Below, piece by piece: positions 12,132 to 23,564 of a stretch of DNA of 64,000 nucleotides. Under the pieces are notes generated by a model that was not told the origin of the DNA, searched no databases, and saw only the letters and a list, made by a program, of their open reading frames with translations. Numbering within the stretch: position 1 is the stretch's first letter; each line of letters starts with the position of its first letter. The position numbers were made by a program, and so were the translations under genes. Origin of the DNA: Centropus unirufus (lineage: Eukaryota; Chordata; Aves; Cuculiformes; Centropidae); NCBI GenBank assembly GCA_013397695.1, contig VYZI01000826.1, positions 95,719 through 159,718 of the forward strand, given 5' to 3'.

Positions 12132-13236
12132 TTTTGGGCTTCATGCAGCACAGGAATCATTTTACTTCATCTCCATCTTCTGTCCAAGGCCACATCTCAA
12201 AAAGCATTTTAGAACCAGTCATATCTACCACCTGGGCTGCTGATCGGGCAGGTCTGAATTAAAATAAAAGGCCATACAGCATGACTTTGGCTTCAGTTAC
12301 AGTTATTTTGTTATTTAGACCAAATCAGAGGAATGACAGCTCTGATTTTCCATAAAGATTCTAATCCTTATATATAATTTGTTTCAAACACACTCATGGG
12401 TACCTTTATATTCTCCTAGCAGAGGTGTAGCACAGTACCAATGGAATTTTCAGTTGCTGAAACTCTCAGTATAGTCTCTAAAAACACACTAAATATACCT
12501 CGAGACTTGCAAAACAACCTGGATTAAAAGCTTTCATATTTTGGAAGCCTTTTGCTTTCTTTTAAATCAGCAGACACTATTGCAACAGCAGAAAATTAGC
12601 TTGATAAAATGGGTAATTCAAACAGACAAAATGGGTTATGAGAAAATAAATTGGTGCCAATACAAGCAATCATCAGGTCACACCAGGCAAGCTGTGCAAG
12701 CAGAAAATGGAAGGACTGCAAGTCATCCCCTACCCAGGAAAGCAATTGGCGATATCTTTATTTGTACTTAGAGATTTTTATTACAGATGCTGTTTTAGGA
12801 TTGACATGTATTGCTATGACATAGTATTATATTTGGTTGATTGCACTCTTTTCTCTTCATCAAGATGAACCAACACAGCTATGCCATAGCCAGTCTTTAA
12901 TGGTAAACAGGTATTTATGGTATCACCAAAGAGTGCGATACTACATAATGTCATAATTTCTAAATTCTAATGTTTCTTTTATTGTTTAACTCAATATTTT
13001 AGGACAAACTTAAATCAGAGGAAAATGCATCATTACAAAAGATGCACTCTTATTTCTATTGCACCACAAGGACTAGGTAAGGCCTTATGTTGTCTTCTAA
13101 CAACTTTTACAACGACTTAATATGGCAAAATGCTAACAGTTCTTACAAGAATTCCAGCACTGGTAGCTCCTTCAGATTAGGAAGGTCCTACACCCATCAC
13201 ATTGTTATTTTCAATCACTACATTACACACATTTCA
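12132..13236. other. Unique spacer
   Basis: 1.1 kb of AT-rich DNA. The 76-residue frame at 12,541-12,771 has no recognisable motif. Nothing else seen. Confidence 0.5.
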
Positions 13237-13386
13237 TAGATTCCCATAATGGTTTGGCTTGGAAGGGACGTTAAAGATCATCCAGTTCCAACCCCATGCC
13301 CTGGACAAGGGTACCTACCACTAGACCACACTGCTCAATGACACGTCCACTCCAGCCTTCAACACTTCCAGGGAGGGGGTCATCCA
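13237..13386 (-). mobile_element. CR1 LINE fragment, antisense, short
   Basis: Inverted 3' end 'catagattcccataatggtt' followed by about 130 bp of 3' UTR ending at the 'cttccagggagggggtcatc' block. Confidence 0.9.
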
Positions 13387-13678
13387 TATGGACTTCATCC
13401 ATATGAGCAGGTTGATGAATTTGAACTTTAGTGGACAATGCTTACTTTCATATTTCAAACAACAATTATATTGGGTTTAGAAATCAACATGTGAAGTCAT
13501 GCTCAGCCTATCTTGCCAGGTCAGGTTCTTCAAAAGTTTGCTTTCATGTCTTTATGCCCTTCCCTGTGCATTTTGACAGTGGAACAGTGCTATTAACAAA
13601 ACACCTGGAGAAAAGGGAGTAGCACTGTTTCAGAATTAATAACAATGGTTACGTCGACAGTTACACAACATCAAGTAG

Positions 13679-14466
13679 TCATAGAATCAGGGAACAGAAT
13701 CACAGAACCACTTGGTTGGAAAAGACTTTTGAGACCATCAAGTCCATCCATCCCTGTCCACTACTAAACTAGATCCCCGAGCACTTCATCAACCATTGGA
13801 AGGAAGGAGACTCAACCACCTCCTTGGGCAGCCTCTGCCAGGGCCTGAGAAGTCCTGCAATGAATATTTTTTTCCTGATGTCTAATCTGAACTTGTCCTC
13901 GTGCAACTTGAGGCCATTTCCTCCCACCCTATCACCAGTTACTTAAAAGAAGAGACCAACACCCACTTCACTTCAACAGCTGTTGGCAGGGATGGGGTCT
14001 CCCCTCAGCCTCCTTTTCCTTAGGCTAAACAACCCCAGGTCCTTCAGCTGCCCCTCGCAGACCTTCTTCTTCAGCTCCTTCTCCAGCTTCATTGACCGTC
14101 TCTGGACATGCTCCAGGACCTCAATGTACTTTTTGTTGGGAGGGGCTCAAAACTGAACATAGGATTCGAGGTGTGGCCTCACCACTGCTGAGTACAAAGG
14201 TCAGAACCACCTTCCTGGACCTGCTGGCCATGTTGTTTCCATCCAAGCCAAGATGCCATTGGTCTTCTTGGCCACTTGGGCACACTACTGGCTCATCTTC
14301 AGTCGACCGTCAAGCAACTCCCCCAAGTCCTTCTCCTCTAGGCATCTTTCCAACCACTCTTACCCAAGCCCATAGCACTTCACAGGGTTGTTGTGTCCCA
14401 AGTGCAGGACCAAGCACTTGGCCTTGTTAAACCTCATCCCATTAGTCTCAGACCATCAATCCAGCA
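13679..14466 (-). mobile_element. CR1 LINE fragment, long antisense copy
   Basis: Begins with two imperfect inverted octamers ('gtcatagaatcagggaacag'). It runs through ORF2 up to the antisense of the region just downstream of the FADD box ('ctcatcccattagtctcaga'). Confidence 0.94.
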
Positions 14467-14794
14467 ATTATATACTTGTGTCTTTTGATATTGCAAAGTT
14501 GCTACCTTAATTCCAATACATTGATATAAATGCCTTCAGTTTAACCGCGGCAAAGTTAATACAAAATGATTCACCATGCTAAAGCTGCAGGATTTTGATT
14601 GCCCTTTGTAACATGCTGAGTATATCTGGCATCTCTTTAATTCTCCCAGGACTTAATCAACTTCTACATATGAAATATGCTAAAAGTATTATTCAAATCA
14701 ATTTGCAAAAATCACCATATCTCACTCTCCTCCAATTTCAAATAACAAATTTTCTCTGGGAATTACTATAAAAAATAAGGAGTTTACCTCAACA
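14467..14794. other. Unique spacer
   Basis: No gene or repeat recognised. Confidence 0.5.
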
Positions 14795-15178
14795 GGCTGA
14801 GAGAGTTGGGGTTGTTCAACCTGGAGAAGGGTCTAGGGGTAACTCAGCGCAGCCCTCCAGTGCCTGAAGGGGGTCTCCAAGAAAGCTGAGGAGGGACTTT
14901 TTGCAAGGGCATCAGGTGATCAGAGGAGGGGGATTGTTATAGATTGGAAGGGGGGGAGAGTTTGATTAGTCATTAGGACGAAATTCTTGACCTTGAGGGT
15001 GGTGAGACACTGGCACAGGCTGCCCAAGGAAATTGTGGAAGCCTCCTCCCTAGAAATGTTCAAGGACAGATAGGATATGGCTTTCAGCAGCTTGGTGTCC
15101 TTGCCCATGGCAGGGTGGTTGGAACTGGACGATCTTTAAGGTCCCTTCCAACCCAAATCATTCTAGGATTTTATGAAT
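14795..15178 (+). mobile_element. CR1 LINE fragment, 3' end
   Basis: Sense element from 'caacaggctgagagagttgg' to 'atcattctaggattttatga', with a decayed 3' octamer. Confidence 0.92.
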
Positions 15179-15619
15179 TTCTCATATTTTACAAGCCTAC
15201 TTTTTTTATTAATGGATTTGTAGCTTCACTTCTGCAGAGATGATAATAAATTTTGAGTGAAGGATTAATCTGATATAATTTGATTGCTTAGGACTCATTA
15301 GTCCCTCCAATTGCTCAGCTGCTACTGCATATTTAACAGCTGCTTCTTAGCACATGCCCGGTATTCACCTCGTGGTCTTTCTGCCTGGCTTTGATTGTCC
15401 TGTGTTTCAGCTGTCTGTCACAAAAAGGGCTAAATATATCTGTTATGAAATATGAATGAGAATTGGCTCATTTTCTCAAAGCAGTTGTGAAGAGTATCTA
15501 TTTTCAGTGCTATTTCTTAACACTGAGTATGTATTAGAAGGATCTTCTTTATGGGCTAAATTTGTTTGTGGAGTAAAGACTAATTTTGTTCTTGCCCATT
15601 CTCCAAAAGTAGAGACATT
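15179..15619. other. Unique spacer
   Basis: Contains a non-repetitive patch at 15,290-15,440 with E-box-like CAGCTG sites; no gene recognised. Confidence 0.45.
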
Positions 15620-16185
15620 GAATCACAGAATCACTAGGTTGGAGAAGACCTTTGAGATCATCAAGTCCAACTGTACCTGTCTGCTACTAAACCACATCCC
15701 TAAGCACCCCATCTACCCATCTTTTAAGTCCCTCCAGGGATGGGGACTCCACCACTTCCCTGGGCAGTCTCTGCCAGTGTTTGACACTTTGGTGAAGAAG
15801 TCTTCTGCATGTCCAATCTGAACCTGTCCTGATGCAGCTTGAGGCCATTCCCCCTCATCCTATCACCTATCAGTTGGGCAAAGAGACTGACACCCACCTC
15901 TCTACAACCTCCTTTCAGGTAGTTGTAGATAGTGAGAAATCCTCTCCTCAGCCTCCTCTTCTCTAGGCTAAACAACACCACCTCCCTCAGCTGCTCCTGG
16001 GAAGACCTGCTCTCCAGCCCCTTCCTCAACTCCATTCCTTTCTCTGTACACGCTCCAGGACTTCAATGTCTCTATTGTAGTGAGGAGGCCAAAAGTGACC
16101 ACAGGATCCAATTTGCGGCCTCACCAGTTCTGAGTACAGGGGCAGAATCACTTCCCTGGACCTGCTGGCCACCTTGCTCTGGGAC
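15620..16185 (-). mobile_element. CR1 LINE fragment, antisense
   Basis: Inverted 3' end 'gaatcacagaatcactaggt', the ORF2 C-terminus on the complement strand (VVLFSLEKRRLRRGFLTIYN), up to 'ggacctgctggccaccttgc'. Confidence 0.94.
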
Positions 16186-16669
16186 AGCTTTCTTTTGGAT
16201 TGAATCTTCATCCAAGAACTTCACATCCAGAAGAACACAGAAAGCTGCAGTTGTACCTGTTTCTCTTCATCTGACAGTTGGCCAGGAGGCACAGGTAAGA
16301 TGGTTATGTTGTGCTTTAAAGATTTCTTACCACTTACCCACCTAGGTACCATGACTAATATTTATAGACTATTCTGGGTGGCATTTCATTGAAAATTCCT
16401 TATGCTTTGCTGAACTAGTCAATGCTCACAATGACAATAAAGTGAAGATTACATTTGAATGCCCCATGGAGCAAGTATTTTTTCCTTTAGCAGCTATACC
16501 CCATTATCTCCTAAAATAAACAACAGCCTGCTTGCTCAGTCAGCCACAGTTCCCAGTGTTAAGACGTCTCTGTGCAGCGTAAGGATGTACTCCAGGCTCC
16601 AGGCTCATCTCTGTTCACAGGTATTTGCACACACACATCCTTGTGCACCAAGAGAACCATGACTGATGG
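16186..16669. other. Unique spacer
   Basis: No gene or repeat recognised. Confidence 0.5.
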
Positions 16670-17527
16670 GTATGAGTTGATGCCACCAAGCTGAGTGGCA
16701 CAGTTGTCACACCAGAAGGACGGGATGTCATCCAGAAGTACATGGGCAAGCTGGAGAACTGGGATAGTGTGACCATTTTGAGGTTCAACAAGGCCAAGTG
16801 CAGGGCCCTACACCTGGGTTGGGACAATCCACAATTTCAGTACAGGATGGGGAAAGACGTGATTGAGAGCAGACCTTTGGAGAAGGACTTGGGGGGTTGA
16901 TTGATGAGAAGCTTGACATGATGGAATCCAGGGCTGCTTCAAATGAAGTGTAGCCAGCAGATTGAGGGAGGGGATTCTGCCCCTCTGTGATGCTCTGGTG
17001 AGATGCCATGTGGAGTATTGTCTCCAGTTCTGGAATCCCCATCATAAGAAGAGTATGGAACTGTTGTCCATACCCTCCCAGAGGAGGGCTACAAAGACAA
17101 TCAGAGGGCTGAAGCACATCTGCTATGAGGACAGGCTGAGAGAGTTTGAGTTGTTCAGCCTGGAGAAGAGAAGGCTCCAAGGAGACCTTAGAGTGCCCTT
17201 TCAGTCCCTCAACAAGCCTACAAGAAAACTTTGGATGGACTTTTTAGAAGGGGATGTAGTGATAGGAGGAGGGGGAGTGGCTTCAAATTGGAAGGGGGAA
17301 CATTTAGATTAGACATTAAAAGAAATTCTTGACACTGAGGATGAGGAGACACTGGCCCAGGTTGCCCAGGGAAGTTGTGGCTGGCTCCTTCCTGGAAGTG
17401 TTGAAGGCTGGTTTGGATGGTGCCTTGAGCAGCCTGGTCCAGTGGGAGGTGTCCCTGCCAATGGCAGGGGAGTTGAAACTGGATGATCTTTAAGGTCCCT
17501 TCCAACTCAAATCATTCCATGGTTCTT
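16670..17527 (+). mobile_element. CR1 LINE fragment, long sense copy
   Basis: Starts just at the reverse-transcriptase box region ('gatgccaccaagctgagtgg', coding an eroded DATKLSG in place of DDTKLSG) and continues to the 3' end 'ccttccaactcaaatcattc'. The sense frame at 16,962-17,312 has ELFSLEKRRLQGDLRVPFQS. Frameshifts make it non-functional. Confidence 0.95.
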
Positions 17528-18500
17528 CAGCATAGCATACAATGGAAAAGGGAAAGAAGCAAGACAGTAACAGATTCTTTCCCGAAGCAAACTGTACATT
17601 TTTTCTCTTACTTATGGGCATACCTACACGAGAACACGGCACTTAGAGTAAAACCAGAAAATTCCTCCTAATATATGAGAGAGCCAAACAGTAACTCTCT
17701 CTGATCTTAGAATAATTGAATTAATACTGAAAGGAAAGAGACACTATTAAGGAAAACCTCTTTAAATAATTTGTATTCATTTGCCATGACGAATTATTAC
17801 GGAGACTGAATTAAGATATCTAACTTCAGGACAGGCTGTAACCCTTCTCTACTTCACCATCATCTGTTTGATCTTTCATAAGTGGTCCAGCGAAGTGGGA
17901 TAGCAATTTTGTGGTCAAGGTTTGCTCTGCAGGGCAAGACAACACAGACTGAGATGCAGAACAGAAGAAAGTACCAGGTAGCTGAATGAGTTAAGACTCT
18001 CTCTTCCCTTCCTTGCAGAAGAAACTTTGGTAGAAATATCTACCATATTAAGATGCTGATACTATACATAACCATTCTGGTGGAAAGGATGATCTTTTAG
18101 AGGCTACTACAATTTTGAGGATCCTAAAGCAGCTCAGCGGGTCAGCTACATAGTGATAAAGTAGTTCAGATAATCTCAGCTATATCCAACATTGAATCCA
18201 AAGCAAATGGCAGAGCTTTTAGTCTACTTTGACTAAAGCTTCCCAGGAACCAGCCTTGTACAACAGCTTCAACATGGCTCTGGCAAGACTTCACAGTCCT
18301 CCAAACATTTCTACCTGTTTTTACTCTGTGTTAGATTGACTGGAAATTTTGCAATATATGCAAGGTTAAAGGGTTTTTTTGCCTAGGCTTTAAACATTGA
18401 ATTGATCACCCAGGATCTATTTAATATCAATTCATTCATCCTCCTTCTCTACACCACACTAACAGCTCATAGAGGCTATTAATGTTGACTTAAGTACAGA
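17528..18500. other. Unique spacer
   Basis: Nearly 1 kb of unique DNA with no gene or repeat recognised. Confidence 0.5.
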
Positions 18501-19078
18501 ACCATAGAATCATAGAATCACAAGTTTGGAAAGGAACCTTCCGATCATCGAGTTCAACTCTACCTGTCTGCTACTAAACCAGAGCAACTCATCTAGCCAT
18601 CTATTAAATACTACATTGTAGTAAGAGGCTCAAAACTGAACACAGTACTCAATGTACAGCCTCACTACAAGGGGCAAAATCACTTCCCTGCTCCTGCTGG
18701 CCACAGTGTTTCATGGGTCAGGATGCTGTTGTCTTTCTTGGCCACCTGTACCCCTGCTGGCTCATATTCCACTGCTGTCAATCAACTCCCCACGTCCTTC
18801 TCTTCTTTCCAGCCCCTCTTCCCCAAGCCCTACATGGCGTTGCCGTGTCCCAAGTGCAGAACCCATCACTTGGCCTTGTTGAACCTCATCCCATTGGTCT
18901 CAGCCCATCTACCCAGCCTGTTCAGAGTACCCCATGTCCTTCTCTTCTTTCCAGCCCCTCTTCCCCAAGCATGTAGTGCTACATGGCATTGCCGTGTCCC
19001 AAGTGCAGAACCCATCACTTGGCCTTGTTGAACCTCATCCCATTGGTCTCAGCCCATCTACCCAGCCTGTTCGGAGTA
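18501..19078 (-). mobile_element. CR1 LINE, antisense, internally deleted and with an internal tandem duplication
   Basis: Inverted 3' end 'accatagaatcatagaatca'. At about 18,611 the 3' UTR jumps ('ctattaaata' to 'tacattgtagtaag') straight to ORF2 sequence that normally lies several hundred bases further on. The last part is duplicated in tandem (see the repeat entry). Confidence 0.93.
18788..19078 (-). repeat. Tandem duplication (2 x about 145 bp) within a CR1 copy
   Basis: Copy 1 is 18,788-18,929 and copy 2 is 18,930-19,078. Both start 'ccccaygtccttctcttctt' and end 'cccagcctgttcrgagta'. Copy 2 has about 7 extra bases ('atgtagtg'-type sequence) after 'ccccaagc'. They are nearly identical, so the duplication is younger than the CR1 insertion. 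Confidence 0.93.
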
Positions 19079-19399
19079 ATGAACAGTATCTGCAGCTGTG
19101 ATTGTCACAGTCCAGTACTTCCACTGTCTGCCTTCAGATGTACAGCTGCAAAGACAGCTGTCAGTCACCTAAACTTGAGGCACACAGCTGAGATCCCACC
19201 ACTCATGAAAACTGGTGACCGATCACCTGGTTCATCCTGTGTCACTTATGAACTGCAGATTTCAAGACTTGAGAGGCAACACACTGTTTTGAACAGATCA
19301 TTCACTCCCAGGAAATTCCTCCAATATAAGATTATCAGACTAAACTGTCTTTTTGGCAAAGAATAGTATTTTCAAAGAAATATAAAGCAAGAAGGTTAA
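19079..19399. other. Unique spacer
   Basis: No gene recognised. The 127-residue frame at 18,983-19,366 starts inside antisense CR1 and runs out into this DNA. Confidence 0.5.
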
Positions 19400-19525
19400 A
19401 TCATAGAATCACTGAATCACAAAATCAGTAGGTTAGAATAGACCATCGAGGTGTGGCCTTACCAGTGCCAAGTACAGGGGCAGAATCACTTCCCTGGACC
19501 TGCTAGCCATGATGTTTCTGAGAAG
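19400..19525 (-). mobile_element. CR1 LINE, antisense, internally deleted mini-copy
   Basis: Three degenerate inverted octamers ('aatcatagaatcactgaatc') lead within about 45 bp to 'atcgaggtgtggccttacca', ORF2 sequence that normally lies several hundred bp further. The join falls at a TCGAG shared by both sides. Total length about 125 bp. Confidence 0.88.
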
Positions 19526-19689
19526 AAGGTTAGGAATACATAAAGGCTTCTTTCTACGAAATTAACACCAGCAAAAGACAGAATGAAATATCGATCTGTG
19601 TTTCTGAATTAGCTTTCTGAGGTTTGCAACCACCTTTTCATAGCTGCGAACAGAGTGCAGCAAAACAATTGATCATCACTCACTCTCCA

Positions 19690-19950
19690 AGATGAACTGC
19701 ATGGATCATTAATGGTTGACTTGTTAATTAAATACGGTAGCAGAATCCTAGATTAGTCTTGTCTTTATAAGAATACCATTAATAAACCTGGGTTTTCAAT
19801 TTAGGAAACATCATCTCAGCATACAGGAGCCATTGTAATATTCCAGACTAATTACAACACTTCTCATTACCTTGACAGGTCGCATCACTTAGGCCATCCA
19901 CAGGACTATATTTCATCAGCTTGCAAATGCTATCTCTGTTTCCATGTAGA
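19690..19950. promoter_or_regulatory. Candidate regulatory element rich in homeodomain-type sites
   Basis: Unique DNA containing CATTAATG (about 19,707), TTAATTAA (19,724-19,731), TAATTA (19,849-19,854), a SOX-like CATTGTAAT (about 19,831) and a MEIS/TGIF-like TGACAGGT (19,873-19,880). The clustering suggests an enhancer. Conservation could not be tested. Confidence 0.3.
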
Positions 19951-20118
19951 AATCCCACAATGCAAAAATGTCCCCTTTAAATCTCACATCAACATTTTCA
20001 TAAACTAATGGGCACAAAAAGCCAAAACCCCAAACAAGAAAATTGCAGTGGGTTTTCTAATTTATTATTTGGCACAAAAAAAAAGAACCATTTAGCTGAA
20101 GAAGTGTGTTAGACTCAA

Positions 20119-20775
20119 CGAATCATAGAATGGGTTGGGTTGAAAGGGACCTTAAAGACCATCCAGTTCCAAGCCCCCATGCATGAGAAGGGACACCTCC
20201 TGCTAGACGAGGCTGCTCAAGGCCCCATCCAACCTGGCCTTGAACACTTCCAGAAAAGGAGCATCCACAACTTGCCTGAGTAACCTGTGGCAGTGCCTCA
20301 CCATCCTCATCATCACAAATCTCTTCCTAATGTCTAGTCTAAATATTCCCCTCTCCAATTCATAGCCATTCGCCCTCCTCCTATCACTACACGCCTTGTA
20401 AAAAGTCCCTCCCCAGCTGTCTTTTAACCCCCTTCAGGTGCTGGAAGGTCACTCTAATGTCTCCCTGGAGTCTTCTCTTCTCCGGACTGAATAGCTCTAA
20501 CCCTCTCAGCCTGTCTTCATGGTGGAGGTGCTCCAGCCATCTGGTCCTCTTCATGGCTTGCCTCAGGACCCATCCCAAGAGTTCCATATCCTTCTTAACT
20601 TGAGGATTCCAGAACTGGACACAGTACTCCAAGAGGGGTCACACAAAAGCAGAGTAGATGGGCAGAAACACCTCCCTCAACCTTCTGGCTATGCTTCTTC
20701 TGATGCAGCCCAGGATAGTTGGCTCACGTGTAGCTTCAATGAGCTGCTCTCAATCACGTCATCATGTTCTCCCCA
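20119..20775 (-). mobile_element. CR1 LINE fragment, antisense
   Basis: Inverted 3' end 'cgaatcatagaatgggttgg', then the ORF2 C-terminus on the complement strand (GLELFSPEKRRLQGDIRVTF). A small internal deletion lies near 20,720, after which 'gagctgctctcaatcacgtc' still matches the CR1 upstream part. Confidence 0.93.
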
Positions 20776-20889
20776 TTTTCCATTTTTTTTTCAGTCTCTT
20801 GCAGCATATGCAAAATGGAAAGAAAGACTTTTCTACAGGTTCAACAAGGAACTCCATATAAGTTCAGTACAGCTCTGACCTTACTAATT

Positions 20890-21415
20890 TTATTATGGGT
20901 CCAGAGGTGGGCCACGATTGTGGTCAGAAGGCTGGAGCACCTCTACTATAAGGACAGTATTTACGGTTGGGCCTGATGATCTCAAACATATTTTCCATCC
21001 TAGTGATTCTATGATTCTATGAAAGACAGTGAGAGTTGGGATTGTTCAGCCTGATGAAGAAAAGGCTTTGGAAACACCTTAGAGCAGCCTTACAGTACCT
21101 GAAGGGGACCTACAAGAAAGCTGGGGAGGGGCTTTTTACAAGGAATTAAAGCAATAGGATGAGGGGGAAAAGGCTAGAAATTGGCAGGGGGAAGATTTAG
21201 AACAGACATTAGGAAGACATTCTTGATGGGTGTGGTGAGGCAGTCACACAGATTGCCCAAAGAAGTTGTGCCTGATCCCTTTCTGGAAGTGTTCAAGGAT
21301 GGTTCGATAGGGCCTTGAGCAGCCGGGTGGGAGGTGTGCCGGCTCATTGCAGTGAGGGTAGAACTTGATGATCTTTAAGGTCCCCTGCAGCTCAAATCAT
21401 TCTATGATTCTATGT
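20890..21415 (+). mobile_element. CR1 LINE fragment, sense, host of a nested CR1
   Basis: The sense element starts 'gggtccagaggtgggccacg' and is interrupted after '..ctataaggacag' (20,957). It resumes at 21,022 with 'aaagacagtgagagttggga' and continues to two ATTCTATG octamers at 21,415. The two halves join in register if the 64-bp insert is removed. Confidence 0.92.
20958..21021 (+). mobile_element. Nested 64-bp CR1 3' tail
   Basis: Contains only the terminal 'gatgatctcaaacatatttt', 'ccatcctagtgattctatg' region, from the other 3'-end subfamily than its host. It is flanked by aaggacag and aaagacag, a likely 8-bp target site duplication with one change. Confidence 0.85.
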
Positions 21416-21784
21416 TTCCACAATTATTTACTGACACATGGGGTTTTTTCTATACATCATACTGGAATACTCAATTCCTTCACCTCACAATGCAAGACGC
21501 TAATGTCAAGCAGCTACCGTTTACTAGGAAAAAAACCAAATTCCCAGTGTGGCTGAGGACAACTTTTTCCTGCTGCAACAAAAATCCAGTCCCTTCAAAA
21601 ATGACAAAAGAACTTCACAAGCTTTGGAGTTGGCAGAGTCTGCCCTAAGAAATCTTAAGTCTACACCTTGCCTAAATCAGGTGTTATTCTTACAGACAGT
21701 CAATAGACTGGAATAAAAACCTCACAAAACTGACTGCCAATGATCTGGAAAGGCATAATCTCTGCTTGGTAAAAAATTGCCTGA
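21416..21784. other. Unique spacer
   Basis: No gene or repeat recognised. Confidence 0.5.
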
Positions 21785-22430
21785 ATGGATGTTCCCAGAG
21801 AGTAGTGGTACAAGAAGTTAAATCCAGTAGGAGTGAAATCCAGTTGGAGTCGGGTCACAAATGCTGTTTCCCAGTGCTCAGTGTTTGGTCCAGTTCTGAT
21901 CACTATCTTTATTGATGATCTCGATGAAGGGTTGAGTGTACTTTTAGTGAGTTCACGGATGACACTAAGCTGGGCAGTAGTGTTAATCTGCCTGAGGGTC
22001 ATGAGGCTTTATAGAGGGATCTGGACAGGCTGGATTGATGGGCTGAGGATAACGGTATCCGGTTCCGCAAGGGCAAGTGCCAGGTCCTGCACTTGGGACA
22101 CAACAACCCCATGTAGTGCTACAGGCTTGGGGAAGAGCGGCTGGAAAGCTGCCTGGAGGAGAAAGACCTGGGAGTGTTGGTTGACAGTTGGCTGAACATG
22201 AGCCAGCAGTGTGCCCAGGGGGCCAAGAAGGCCAATGGCATCTTGGCTTGTATGAGAAACAGCGTGGCCAGCAGGTCTAGGGAGGTGATTCTGCCCCTCT
22301 ACTTGGAACTGGTGAGGCCAGACCTCAAATACAAATGGAGTTTTTGAGGCCCTTACTCCAAGAAGGACACTGATGAGCTGGAGTGCATCAAAGGTCTCTT
22401 CCAACCAACCAGTTCTTTAATTCTAGAATT
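21785..22430 (+). mobile_element. CR1 LINE, sense, reverse-transcriptase region, internally deleted
   Basis: Sense translation shows the RT core neighbourhood: FIDDLDEG, then in another frame an FTDDTKL in place of the FADDTKL catalytic box, then the 'LGVLVDSWLN..'-type connection region. At about 22,388 it jumps from 'gagctggagtgcat' to the 3' end 'caaaggtctcttccaacc', losing the ORF2 C-terminus and most of the 3' UTR. Confidence 0.94.
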
Positions 22431-22724
22431 ATTATTTATTTAGAAATCAGAATGTATACGAAGTATAAAAACAGATTAACATGTTCATCAAGAAACTCTA
22501 AATTTAATACATAAATTCATTAGGGAAGCAATAAACATACTGTATAAATTAATTACTTTGTGGTTATCCTCATTAAACACTACTTAATGAGTTAATAAGC
22601 TTGAAAAGCAATGACAAATTGCTGAAGTGCATGTATCACAATTCTTTTCCTTAAAAGCAACACACCTAACTGAATTCTGCAGCTCTGCATGCAAGAGAGG
22701 AACATTATGCAAAGCGGTCACTTT
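22431..22724. other. Unique spacer
   Basis: No gene or repeat recognised. Confidence 0.5.
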
Positions 22725-23022
22725 AGGGCCCCTCACTTCAAGAGAGGCGTTGAGGTCCTGGAGAGCATCCAGAGAAGGGCAACAAAGCTGGTAAAAGGGC
22801 TGGAGAACAAGGCCTAGGAGGAGTGACTGGGGGAACTGGGGTTGTTTAGCCTGGAGAAGAGGAGGTTGAGGGGCGACCTTATCACTGCCTACGACAAAAA
22901 GGAGGCAGTGAGGTGGGTGTTGGTCTCTTGGCCCAAGTGAGAAGTGATAGGATGGGGGAAATGGCTTCAAACTGTGCCGGTGTGGTTCAGATCAGACACT
23001 AGAAAAAAAAATCTTCTCCAGA
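22725..23022 (+). mobile_element. CR1 LINE fragment, 3'-truncated
   Basis: Sense ORF2 C-terminal segment from 'cccctcacttcaagagaggc' to 'ttcagatcagacactagaaa'. The 3' UTR is missing. Confidence 0.92.
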
Positions 23023-23564
23023 AGAACATTAATTCTCCAGCATGACCAGCCCAAAGAGGTAAGATCTTGGTATCAGTTGTCCGCATGAGAACCCCTTTTG
23101 AAACAAAACCTAGAACAAATCAGCTATCAAAATGGCATAAAAAATGCTACAGTACTAATCTTGTATCACGTAATCTGCTCTGCACTGCTAGGACAGTAGT
23201 ATCAACTCCATAAATAAAAAACAAGGTAAACTTCACAAGAAGGCATGTGGTGCTACAGCACAGCTACCAGAAATTCTTTCCTTAAAGGTAAATAAACTGC
23301 TGTTTAAGTAAACTTGGACTCTTTTAAAACCTAGTAATTCTGTAAACAGAATTGTGTCCATCAATCACACTGAGTATTTCAATATTTTCAATTGATTGCG
23401 GTCTCTTAAGACTAATTCACAAAGGAATCAAAAGCCTGAGAACAGTTAAATTCCATCTCCACAACTGCATCGAAATGTATATTGAACAAATCACAACATA
23501 CTTATGCTCCAAAAAGGTCACCTAAAGAGTTTTGTGCTGAAACTTAGGTAATAAGATGGCTAAT
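23023..23564. other. Unique spacer
   Basis: No gene or repeat recognised. Confidence 0.5.
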
